From: Thiotrichaceae bacterium
GTDB taxonomy: Bacteria; Pseudomonadota; Gammaproteobacteria; Beggiatoales; Beggiatoaceae
NCBI GenBank assembly: GCA_028688145.1
Contig: JAQTYU010000001.1
Location: forward strand, 62,001 to 126,000
Direction: 5' to 3'
DNA length: 64,000 bases
Shown one piece after another: positions 45,054 through 52,709 of this stretch. Each line of letters opens with the position of its first letter. Within the stretch, counting starts at the first letter, position 1. The position numbers and the translations under genes are program-made. The notes below the pieces were generated by a model, which worked only from the letters and a program-made list of their open reading frames with translations, had not been told where the DNA came from and searched no databases.

Positions 45054-45062
45054 AATAAGCAT

Positions 45063-48000
45063 TTACTTCACACTTTCCAACAACTTCTGCACCCGCTGCA
45101 CCGACACCGCATAAGGCGTGCGTAATTCCTGTGCAAACAAAGACACCCGCAATTCCTCCAACATCCAGCGAATTTCTGGCAATACCGCCGAATCAGGCTT
45201 TTTCAGCAACAATTTTTGATACGCCTCCCACAAAGGCACAAACTGCCCCAGCTTTAACGCATCCTTTTGCGGGTCACGCAACAGCTTTTGCAAACGTAAT
45301 TCAATTGCTTTTAAATAACGTGGAATATGCTGTAATTGGCTAAATGGCGTATTTTGTACAAATTGTGGATAAATCAAACCTTGCACTTGTTGTTCAATAT
45401 CAGGCAAAGCCTTACGATACAGCGGCAACTGCTGGCATAAATGCTCATTGATTTTGGCATATTCACTCATTGCCGCCGCCACCACTTGCGTGTATTGCAC
45501 CAACAGATTATAAAGCTTTTGCTTGCCTTCGCTTAAACGTTGATTAAAACTGCTTTGGTCATTTGGCAAAGGTTCAGGCAAAAACAGCGTTTGAATCGCG
45601 GCTTGTAAAATATCGGTGCGTAAACTTTCACAAGTTCCGAATTTCATATATTGCAAGCAAGCTTTGTGGTCTAAAGCCAATTGCTTCAATAAACTTTTTG
45701 TCGGCAAATTTAACCAAAATAAACGGCTTAAACCGCGTTTAAACTCACTGGCAGCCTGTTGCGGATTATCAAAAACTTGCAAATCGACATGGGTTTCACA
45801 ATCGACTAAAGTGGGGAAACCTTGTACATTCACGCCATTGATAGTTAAATCAATTTGTGTCGGTAACTCCGAAAAATCCCAAGTTTTTGCCCCAGATTTC
45901 TGCCAACTGCTTTGAATAGTCACTTGTTGCTGACAACTACGGCTGGCAAAATCGCCCCATTTTGCCTGCAATTGTCGCAAATCGCGCCCTATATCTAAAA
46001 TCTGATCTTCCAAATCTAACAACTGGAAATTCATCAATAAATGCGGGTCTAACTGAGTTTCATCCCATAATTCAGGCGCGACAGGCTCGCCCAGATAACG
46101 TTGTACATACAAACCCAGCGCGGCACTCAATGAACCTTCGGGCTGCTCATCAAAACTCTCAAAAATTCTTTTCGCCACATCAGGAATTGGCACAAAATGC
46201 TTACGCAAACTTTTGGGCAAATTGCGCAAAAACGCGATAATTTTTTCTTCTAATAAACCGCGCACCAACCATTCAAACGGCGCGGATTTCAATTGATTTA
46301 ACAGGGCAATCGGCACACTGACCGTCACCCCATCGCTGGGATGATTGGGTTCAAAATGATAACTTAAGGCTAAATCTACCCCTAAAATCGTTAAATGGTC
46401 AGGAAATGTATTATAGGTAATGTGTTCTCCCGCATGTTGCATCAAATCTTCGCGGGTTAAAAACAAACATTTGGGATTAGCGCGTTCTGCGGTTTTACGC
46501 CATTGTTCAAAGCTACGCCCGCTGTAAATGCCCTCAGGAATCCGTGCCGCGTAAAATTGATAAACTTGCTCAGGGTCAACTAAAATATCTTGTCTACGCG
46601 CTTTATGCTCCAAACGCTCCACATCTTGACTTAATTCCTGATTATGTTTAAAAAATGGTGCATTACAATGAAAATCTCCTTCCACCAGCCCATTTCTAAT
46701 AAATATTTCACGCGACAGAACAGGATCAATTGCGCCATAATTCACTTTACGTTTGGCGACTAAAGTTAAGCCATACAAGCTTACTCGCTCGAAAGCGGCG
46801 ACCTCAGCAACTCGTTTTTCCCAATGTGGTTCAAAATAACTGTGTTGGCATAAATTGCCTGCAATGCTTTCCACCCATTCAGGGTTAATTTTCGCAATGC
46901 CACGCGCATAGAGTCTTGAAGTTTCAACTAATTCAGCTGCCATCATCCACTTGGGCTGCTTTTTAAACAAACCTGAAGCGGGGAAAATATGTAGTTTTAA
47001 GCCTCTTGCCCCATTATATTGCTCATTTTCGCTTTTCGTCGCTAAATTTCCCAATAAACCCGACAACAAAGCACGGTGTAGCGCGTCATATTCCGCAGGA
47101 ATTTGATTAATTTGCCAGCCCGCTTCTTTGACCAAAACTAATAATTGATGATGTACATCTTCCCATTCCAGCATTCGCAAATAGGATAAAAAATTGTCGT
47201 GGCAAAGTTTGCGCAATTTATTTTTAGACATTTGTTGTGCGTTGCTTTGCAGAAAATCCCATAATTTCAAATAGCTGAGAAAATCGGATTGTTCATCTAA
47301 AAACTTTTGTTGCGCCGCATCCGCCGCCCCTTGGGCATCTAAAGGACGTTCACGCGGGTCTTGAATGCTCAACGCGCTGGCAATAATCAGCACTTCGTGC
47401 AGACATTGCTGTTCACGTGCCGCCAAAATCATGCGCCCGATACGTGGGTCAATCGGCAATTTCGCAAGTTGTTGACCGATTTCAGTTAAATCACGTTTTG
47501 CGGTGACTGCGCCGAGTTCGTGTAACAAAGTGAAACCGTCATTAATCATTTTGGGCGTGGGCGGTTCGATAAACGGAAAGTCGCCAATATCGCCAAGATT
47601 TAACGACAACATTTGCAAAATCACCGCCGCCAGTGAAGTGCGTAACACTTCGGGCGGGGTAAATTCGGCACGGCTGAGAAAATCATCTTCAGAATACAAA
47701 CGGATACATAAACCTGCGGCAATCCGTCCGCACCGCCCTTTGCGCTGATCCGCACTGGAGCGGGAAATTTTTTCAATCGGCAAGCGTTGCACTTTGCTGC
47801 GCACGCTGTAGCGACTAATCCGCGCCAGCCCAGTATCAATCACCGCTTTAATATTGGGCACGGTTAGCGAAGTTTCCGCGACGTTGGTCGCCAAAATAAT
47901 GCGGCGGTTTTTGCTGGTTTGAAACGCACGATTTTGTTCGCTGGCAGAAAGTCGCGCATACAGCGGAATAATTTCGGTGTGTGGCAAGGAATGTTTGTGC

Positions 48001-48923
48001 AGGCTTTCGGTGGTTTCGCGAATGTCGCGCTCGCCACTGAGAAAAATCAGGATGTCGCCGTGGCGTTCATGTGCGGTAATTTCGTCCACCGCATCCACAA
48101 TCGCTTGTTGCAAATCGCGATCTTGCTCGTCTTCGCCATGACTTTCCAAAGGACGATAACGCAGTTCCACGGGATACATGCGCCCCGTGACTTCAATAAT
48201 CGGGGCATGGTCGAAGTGTTCAGAAAAACGCTGGGTGTCAATCGTCGCAGAGGTAATAATCACTTTTAAATCAGGACGTTTAGGCAACAGTCGCTTTAAA
48301 TAACCCAGCAAGAAATCAATGTTTAAACTGCGTTCGTGGGCTTCGTCAATAATCAGCGTATCGTATTGATTTAAATAGCGGTCTGACTGGGTTTCTGCGA
48401 GCAAAATCCCATCGGTCATGAATTTTACATAGCTGTCGTGGCTGATTTGGTCACTAAAACGGATTTTATAACCGACGGCTTGCCCCAAAGGCAGATTTAA
48501 CTCATTGGCGACACGCTGCGCCACGGTGCGGGCGGCAATCCGACGCGGTTGAGTACACCCAATTAATCCCGCCACGCCGCGCCCCAATTCCAGACAAATT
48601 TTGGGCAATTGCGTGGTTTTTCCCGAACCCGTTTCGCCTGCAATAATCACCACTTGGTGCTTTTGAATCAAGTCGGCAATTTCAGCGCGGCGTTCACTGA
48701 TCGGCAAATCATCGGCAAAAGTAGGCTTGGGTAAATTTTGCAGGCGTTGTTGTCTGCGCTGCAAGGATTTTTCAATGGCGGCGGTGAGTTTGGTGATCAG
48801 CGCGGGATTGATTTCAGTTTTAGGATTTTTTTGTAGGGCGCGAATACGTTGTTGTAACTGGACTTGGTCACAACGCATCACATCCTGACAAAGCGTAGAC
48901 AGGGTTTGTAAGAGCTTATTCAT
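45063..48923 (-). CDS. hrpA: ATP-dependent RNA helicase HrpA
   Basis: A 1286-residue DEAH-box RNA helicase, the usual HrpA length. Walker A GETGSGKTT is at 96-104, the DEAH box at about 193-196 (TLIIDEAHERSLN), motif III TSATIDTQRFSEHF, motif VI QRKGRCGRIAAG. The C-terminal half contains the helicase-associated and OB-fold domains and the long HrpA-specific DUF3418 region (for example YDALHRALLSGLLGNLATKS). HrpA processes some mRNAs and rescues stalled ribosomes in Escherichia coli. The gene is single and is flanked by insertion-sequence remnants on both sides. Confidence 0.97.
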   Translation of the reverse strand: MNKLLQTLSTLCQDVMRCDQVQLQQRIRALQKNPKTEINPALITKLTAAIEKSLQRRQQRLQNLPKPTFADDLPISERRAEIADLIQKHQVVIIAGETGSGKTTQLPKICLELGRGVAGLIGCTQPRRIAARTVAQRVANELNLPLGQAVGYKIRFSDQISHDSYVKFMTDGILLAETQSDRYLNQYDTLIIDEAHERSLNIDFLLGYLKRLLPKRPDLKVIITSATIDTQRFSEHFDHAPIIEVTGRMYPVELRYRPLESHGEDEQDRDLQQAIVDAVDEITAHERHGDILIFLSGERDIRETTESLHKHSLPHTEIIPLYARLSASEQNRAFQTSKNRRIILATNVAETSLTVPNIKAVIDTGLARISRYSVRSKVQRLPIEKISRSSADQRKGRCGRIAAGLCIRLYSEDDFLSRAEFTPPEVLRTSLAAVILQMLSLNLGDIGDFPFIEPPTPKMINDGFTLLHELGAVTAKRDLTEIGQQLAKLPIDPRIGRMILAAREQQCLHEVLIIASALSIQDPRERPLDAQGAADAAQQKFLDEQSDFLSYLKLWDFLQSNAQQMSKNKLRKLCHDNFLSYLRMLEWEDVHHQLLVLVKEAGWQINQIPAEYDALHRALLSGLLGNLATKSENEQYNGARGLKLHIFPASGLFKKQPKWMMAAELVETSRLYARGIAKINPEWVESIAGNLCQHSYFEPHWEKRVAEVAAFERVSLYGLTLVAKRKVNYGAIDPVLSREIFIRNGLVEGDFHCNAPFFKHNQELSQDVERLEHKARRQDILVDPEQVYQFYAARIPEGIYSGRSFEQWRKTAERANPKCLFLTREDLMQHAGEHITYNTFPDHLTILGVDLALSYHFEPNHPSDGVTVSVPIALLNQLKSAPFEWLVRGLLEEKIIAFLRNLPKSLRKHFVPIPDVAKRIFESFDEQPEGSLSAALGLYVQRYLGEPVAPELWDETQLDPHLLMNFQLLDLEDQILDIGRDLRQLQAKWGDFASRSCQQQVTIQSSWQKSGAKTWDFSELPTQIDLTINGVNVQGFPTLVDCETHVDLQVFDNPQQAASEFKRGLSRLFWLNLPTKSLLKQLALDHKACLQYMKFGTCESLRTDILQAAIQTLFLPEPLPNDQSSFNQRLSEGKQKLYNLLVQYTQVVAAAMSEYAKINEHLCQQLPLYRKALPDIEQQVQGLIYPQFVQNTPFSQLQHIPRYLKAIELRLQKLLRDPQKDALKLGQFVPLWEAYQKLLLKKPDSAVLPEIRWMLEELRVSLFAQELRTPYAVSVQRVQKLLESVK

Positions 48924-49096
48924 AGCACCGCGTAACTGCGTAAAATGGTCTATTATAACAAAGTTTTGGAGCTAAGCGTTTGAAGGGATTTAAACATTTT
49001 ACTGCACCCCCAAGCCCCTAAAGGGGAGGGCTGCGTCAAAGATTTAAATCACGTTTTTAAATAAGCTGTTAAAGTAGATATTGTTGTAACTCCCTC
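48924..49096. repeat. intergenic region with a family B half repeat
   Basis: At about 48998-49038 ACTGCACCCCCAAGCCCCTA and AAAGGGGAGGGCTGCGTC match one end of family B. The rest of the 173-base spacer holds the hrpA promoter region but nothing recognisable. Confidence 0.55.
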
Positions 49097-49506
49097 TTAT
49101 GCAAACATTTTGCTTAAGAGGGAGGACTGGCTAATCAGACCCATCAGGCTTTCAACCCCTGCGCGCATTTTCATTATTCCCTCACTCACCGAACTTACCC
49201 CCGCAAACCTCAATAAGTTTAACCCAATACTCCGTAAAATACCCATCACCAAGGCTGAATTCGATTTAGAGATTTGGCAGCTATCTTCTTTTAAAATCAC
49301 ATCTTTTACCCAGTGCAAGTTGTTCTCTATACGCCTTGTATCCATTTACCAAAGCGATAAGCACTAACTTCCTCACTACTGATGTAATAACTATCACTCG
49401 CCACCTGTTTCTTACCGCGCATGAGGGTGGGTGTCTGTTGGTGACGAATGCCTTTGCTCTGACGGGAATCGCTGAGTGTGGTTAAGTAGGGGCTTAAACT
49501 ATTCAT
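49097..49506 (-). pseudogene. internally deleted ISAs1-family transposase
   Basis: Read on the minus strand: MNSLSPYLTTLSDSRQSKGI, then HQQTPTLM, the N terminus of an ISAs1 transposase, runs straight into RGKKQVASDSYYISSEEVSA and YRFGKW, which belong near the C-terminal third. After a frameshift comes RRIENNLHWVKDVILKEDS and the C-terminal NSALVMGILRSIGLNLLR. The catalytic middle is missing, so this is an internal-deletion derivative with both coding ends kept. It cannot code for an active enzyme. It resembles a starting point for a non-autonomous element. Confidence 0.83.
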
Positions 49507-49587
49507 GGCTTATCAGATGAATCAATTGGTTAAAAGATATTCCTATTTAACTGCTTATTATATCTCAGTTTTATATTCTTTGATGAT
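49507..49587. other. short spacer at the ISAs1 remnant edge
   Basis: An AT-rich 80-base stretch between the transposase N terminus and a family B repeat. It should hold the outer end of the insertion sequence but no inverted repeat was identified with confidence. Confidence 0.35.
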
Positions 49588-49750
49588 GCCCTCCCCCTGA
49601 AGGGGGCTAAAGATTAACACAAGTCCCTAAAGGGGACTTTAAAAAACAAAAAATCTTTAAGTCTTTTATAGTTAGTCCCCTTTAGGGGGTTGGGGGCGCA
49701 GTTAAGATTTAAAACTCCCTCACATTCTGCTTTGCTCATACGGGCTACCC
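49588..49750. repeat. family B repeat plus family C half repeat upstream of phoX
   Basis: CCCTCCCCCTGAAGGGGGCT at the left and CCCCTTTAGGGGGTTGGGGG at the right frame an enlarged B element with an extra internal CCCTAAAGGGG arm. A C half copy (CACATTCTGCTTTGCTCATA, then CGGGCTACC) follows at about 49718-49749. The same B-then-C order occurs after bcp. Confidence 0.8.
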
Positions 49751-49777
49751 TGCCTAGTTCACACAATTGCAATTAAA

Positions 49778-49806
49778 CTGTCATTAAACTTCAATCGCTT
49801 TGTCAT
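49778..49806 (+). promoter_or_regulatory. three-unit Pho box (PhoB site) upstream of phoX
   Basis: Three 7-base units CTGTCAT, CTTCAAT and TTGTCAT start at 49778, 49789 and 49800, each exactly 11 bases apart, as in PhoB boxes (consensus CTGTCAT with A/T spacers). The last unit is 48 bases before the ATG. The downstream gene is a PhoX-like phosphatase, which fits phosphate-starvation control. Confidence 0.75.
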
Positions 49807-49854
49807 AAAATTATCCCACAATAGAAAAAATTATATCTACATGGGGAAAAGAAA

Positions 49855-51762
49855 ATGACGAAAGCTATGCGTATGTTACCGCTTGCCATTGCCAGCGTAT
49901 TGGGTTTACAAGCCTGCAACAGTGGCAGTGACACGGAACAAGTCACTGCAAAAAGTTTGGAGTTTGTTGGAATGGCAGCTCCCAGCAGCGATGCTGAAAT
50001 GGCAAAAACTTATAGCACAGCCGTCGCTAAAGTCACTTACAGCGATAATTCTGTCAAAGAAATTTCTCTCAATTACAAAACGTTGTTGTTAAATAGCGAT
50101 GTGTTTAATGGCAAAGCTATCGGCGGCATCAGCGATGTTTCAGGCAATCCCATCTACGATAACAGCCTGCCCAATTCTCCCAGCCAATTCATTTCCGATA
50201 CCCCAGACGGCAACAGCTTGTTACAAGTGGCGGGCGCGGCTGCCACAGGAAAAGGCGGCAATCCTTTGTATTTGGTGAACCATTTTGAATATGTCACCAC
50301 TAATAACAAAGGCTATGCTGAAAACAGTCCCTCAACAAACGACATGTATCAACGCTTGCCGATGCACATGGGTTTAAGCACGATTGATCAAAATACCAGC
50401 AGTGGGGATTTAAGTGTTGTCACCGCCCGTCCCATCAGCTTTGCCGGTGTCGATGGATTATGGACTCCTTGCGCCTCCTCCTTGTCCCCGTGGAACACCC
50501 ATTTGGGTAGCGAAGAATACGAACCCGATGCCCGTGCATGGGAAAAAAGTCCCGTCTCCACGGATAAGCTCTATTCCTTCCTCAATGCCTATTTCCAAGA
50601 CCCCACAAAGTTTGGTAGCTCAGCCCCCTATCACTACGGCTTAGTGCCTGAAGTCACGGTGAAAGCTGATGGCTCAACCCAAGTGGTCAAACATTATGCA
50701 ATGGGTCGGGTTGCCCGCGAATTAGTGCAAGTCATGCCTGACAAACGCACGATTTATCAAGGCGATGACGGCAATTACACCATGATGGTGATGTTTGTCG
50801 CAGACAAAGAAAATGATTTATCCGCAGGCACTTTATACGCCGCAAAATGGACGCAATTACCCGACGCACAAGGTGGCAACCTCAACGGCGGCAAGGCAAC
50901 TTTAACTTGGGTACGTTTGGGCAGTTCCAGCGACTCCGAAATTAAAGCCTTGGTTGATCGCGGAATTAAATTCTCGGATATTTTTGAAACTGCGGACAAA
51001 GCCACTTCTGGTTTCACCACGATTAAGACGTATCCCGGCGTGGTTGAATATTTGCGCGTCAAGTCGGGTATGGAAAAAGCGGCTGCATTTTTGGAAACCC
51101 GTCGTTATGGCGCAATTTTGGGTGCGACTTCAGAATTCAACAAGTTTGAAGGGGTAGCGGTCAATGCGAAAGACAAGAAAGTCTATTTTGCGATGTCTTA
51201 CATCGAAAAGAGCATGTTGACCAATGCCAGCGATCCTGTAGATGATATTCATGTGAATCAAATTAGCTCGGGCGCGGTGTATGAATTACTGCTCAGCTCA
51301 GGCATGAAAGACACCCAAGGCAGCAGCATCAACAGCGATTATGTGGGCAGCAGTATTTCCGTACCCAGCGAATTGTACGGCATTGATTTAAGCACGCCTG
51401 ACGGTGTGGGTAATACCGCCGATGTGAATCGCGTGGCAAATCCTGACAACCTGAAGTTCTCGGAAAAATATCGCACCTTGTTTATCGGTGAAGACAGCGG
51501 AATGCATGTGAATAACTTCTTGTGGGCATTTAATCTCGATACCCGCAAATTATCACGCATTCTTTCTTTACCCGCAGGTGCAGAATCCACAGGTTTGCAA
51601 GCGGTGGATAATCTGAATAATTTCAGTTATGTGTTGAGCAGTTATCAACATGCTGGGGATTACACGGGCAAACCCAGTGCAGATACCAAAGCGCGTTTAG
51701 ATGCCTTGATTAACAAGCGTCAAGCGGCTATCGGTTATTTGGCTTTACCTTTCCTGCCTTAA
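49855..51762 (+). CDS. phoX: PhoX-family (DUF839) alkaline phosphatase-like lipoprotein
   Basis: A 635-residue protein with a signal and lipobox (VLGLQAC, Cys21), so it is probably a lipoprotein. The body matches the DUF839/PhoX family, calcium- and iron-dependent phosphatases: NPLYLVNHFEYVT, RYGAILGATSEFNKFEGVAV and KKVYFAMSYIEK are characteristic, with IFIGEDSG-type LFIGEDSGMHVNNFLWAF near the C terminus. The canonical PhoX is Tat-exported; here no twin-arginine is visible and the N terminus is a lipoprotein signal, a point of difference. A Pho box lies upstream and an intrinsic terminator downstream, so it is a single-gene unit for phosphate scavenging from organic esters. Confidence 0.85.
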   Translation: MTKAMRMLPLAIASVLGLQACNSGSDTEQVTAKSLEFVGMAAPSSDAEMAKTYSTAVAKVTYSDNSVKEISLNYKTLLLNSDVFNGKAIGGISDVSGNPIYDNSLPNSPSQFISDTPDGNSLLQVAGAAATGKGGNPLYLVNHFEYVTTNNKGYAENSPSTNDMYQRLPMHMGLSTIDQNTSSGDLSVVTARPISFAGVDGLWTPCASSLSPWNTHLGSEEYEPDARAWEKSPVSTDKLYSFLNAYFQDPTKFGSSAPYHYGLVPEVTVKADGSTQVVKHYAMGRVARELVQVMPDKRTIYQGDDGNYTMMVMFVADKENDLSAGTLYAAKWTQLPDAQGGNLNGGKATLTWVRLGSSSDSEIKALVDRGIKFSDIFETADKATSGFTTIKTYPGVVEYLRVKSGMEKAAAFLETRRYGAILGATSEFNKFEGVAVNAKDKKVYFAMSYIEKSMLTNASDPVDDIHVNQISSGAVYELLLSSGMKDTQGSSINSDYVGSSISVPSELYGIDLSTPDGVGNTADVNRVANPDNLKFSEKYRTLFIGEDSGMHVNNFLWAFNLDTRKLSRILSLPAGAESTGLQAVDNLNNFSYVLSSYQHAGDYTGKPSADTKARLDALINKRQAAIGYLALPFLP

Positions 51763-51799
51763 CAATACTAATTTCCCCTTTTTAGGAACTTCAAGCATC

Positions 51800-51833
51800 C
51801 CACCCCATTACCAAAGTAATGGGGTGTTTTTTT
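51800..51833 (+). terminator. intrinsic terminator after phoX
   Basis: CACCCCATTAC pairs with GTAATGGGGTG around CAAA, followed by seven or more T. It ends the phoX transcript 40 bases past the stop codon. Confidence 0.92.
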
Positions 51834-51852
51834 ATGGTTTGTTATTCTTAAC

Positions 51853-51928
51853 CTGAGTATTGCGGAAAAGGATTTAAGAAATAACAGGTTGAGAAGAAAC
51901 CAGTGATGTAGCCCACTCACTAAAATCA
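51853..51928. repeat. 76-bp inverted repeat, left arm
   Basis: The reverse complement of 52561-52636 matches this segment with only two differences in 76 bases. The arm starts with an IS982-type end (ACCTGAGTATTGCGG). The two arms enclose an IS982 remnant and about 630 bases of spacer. Confidence 0.93.
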
Positions 51929-51944
51929 GGGTTCAAACGTAAGT

Positions 51945-52300
51945 TCAAACCCGCAATGGTATTGAATCACAACCCGCGAGTCCACGAGAGTTGACTCGCG
52001 GGTTGTGTAAATACGCACTGAGCGGAATCGTCAGCGTTTGTGCGAGTTCAACAACGCGTTGATAACTCAGCCTTTTAGGAAAAGCTAAAATATGGGGGAC
52101 ATATTGAGTGTGGAAGCTTTTGAAATGACGACAGTTTGATTGATGAAACACTATCAGTAAGCTCATCACTTCCGCAGGTGACATCGTAAACTCACGTTTC
52201 TTATAACTTTTATTTTCTTCTAGTAGACTCTGTTCCCACAAGGGGATAAACCATTTACAAAAGTCATCGAGATTGCAGAATAGATGAAGTATATGGTTGT
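51945..52300 (-). pseudogene. IS982-family transposase N-terminal remnant
   Basis: On the minus strand the frame runs HLFCNLDDFCKWFIPLWEQS, then FTMSPAEVMSLLIVFHQSNC, FKSFHTQYVPHILAFPK and LSYQRVVELAQTLTIPLSAY, the N-terminal part of an IS982 transposase. The catalytic core is missing; after about residue 115 the frame enters a hairpin and foreign sequence. No clear ATG is seen at the start. Ends resembling IS982 repeats lie at 51851 (ACCTGAGTA) and 52385-52397 (GTACTCAGGTT). Confidence 0.8.
51968..52007. repeat. 15-bp perfect hairpin inside the IS982 remnant
   Basis: CACAACCCGCGAGTC and GACTCGCGGGTTGTG pair exactly around a 10-base loop. The sequence is more G+C-rich than its surroundings and looks like a separate small insertion in the remnant. 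Confidence 0.75.
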
Positions 52301-52491
52301 ATCGTTGAGAGTTTGGAATAGTGCATTCTCTTTATTATTCCAGTTTGTCTTTTAGGTATAACTCATTATCATTAATTCTTTCGCCGTACTCAGGTTAAAA
52401 TAATAAGATTACTCTGGACGCGGCGTGTCCCTCTTGCATTTCCACGCAAGGCACGTAGAAATGAGAAAAGTTATTTTTTTTAGTGGGTTAA

Positions 52492-52517
52492 GGTGTATAG
52501 TGCTACGCTTATACACC
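52492..52517. repeat. family D palindromic repeat, diverged copy
   Basis: GGTGTATAGTGCTACGCTTATACACC shares the GGTGTAT and ATACACC arms with the 28-base repeats beside the Septu block; the centre differs. Confidence 0.75.
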
Positions 52518-52560
52518 ATGCCATCTGCCTATATTTGACTCGATTATCCCGAACTCAGGT

Positions 52561-52636
52561 TGATTTTAGTGATTGGGCTACATCACTGGTTTCTTCTCAA
52601 CCTGTTATTTCTTAAATCTTTTTCCGCAATACTCAG
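52561..52636. repeat. 76-bp inverted repeat, right arm
   Basis: Inverted partner of 51853-51928 (74 of 76 positions equal). It is preceded by CCCGAACTCAGGTT, an IS982-type end, so the arm junction coincides with insertion-sequence boundaries. Confidence 0.93.
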
Positions 52637-52709
52637 ATTTTTTAGCTCTGCTCAAAAATTCAGTGGTTAGCCCTACTTTTTAATGGTTTTAGGACTGTCT
52701 TTAAAAAAA

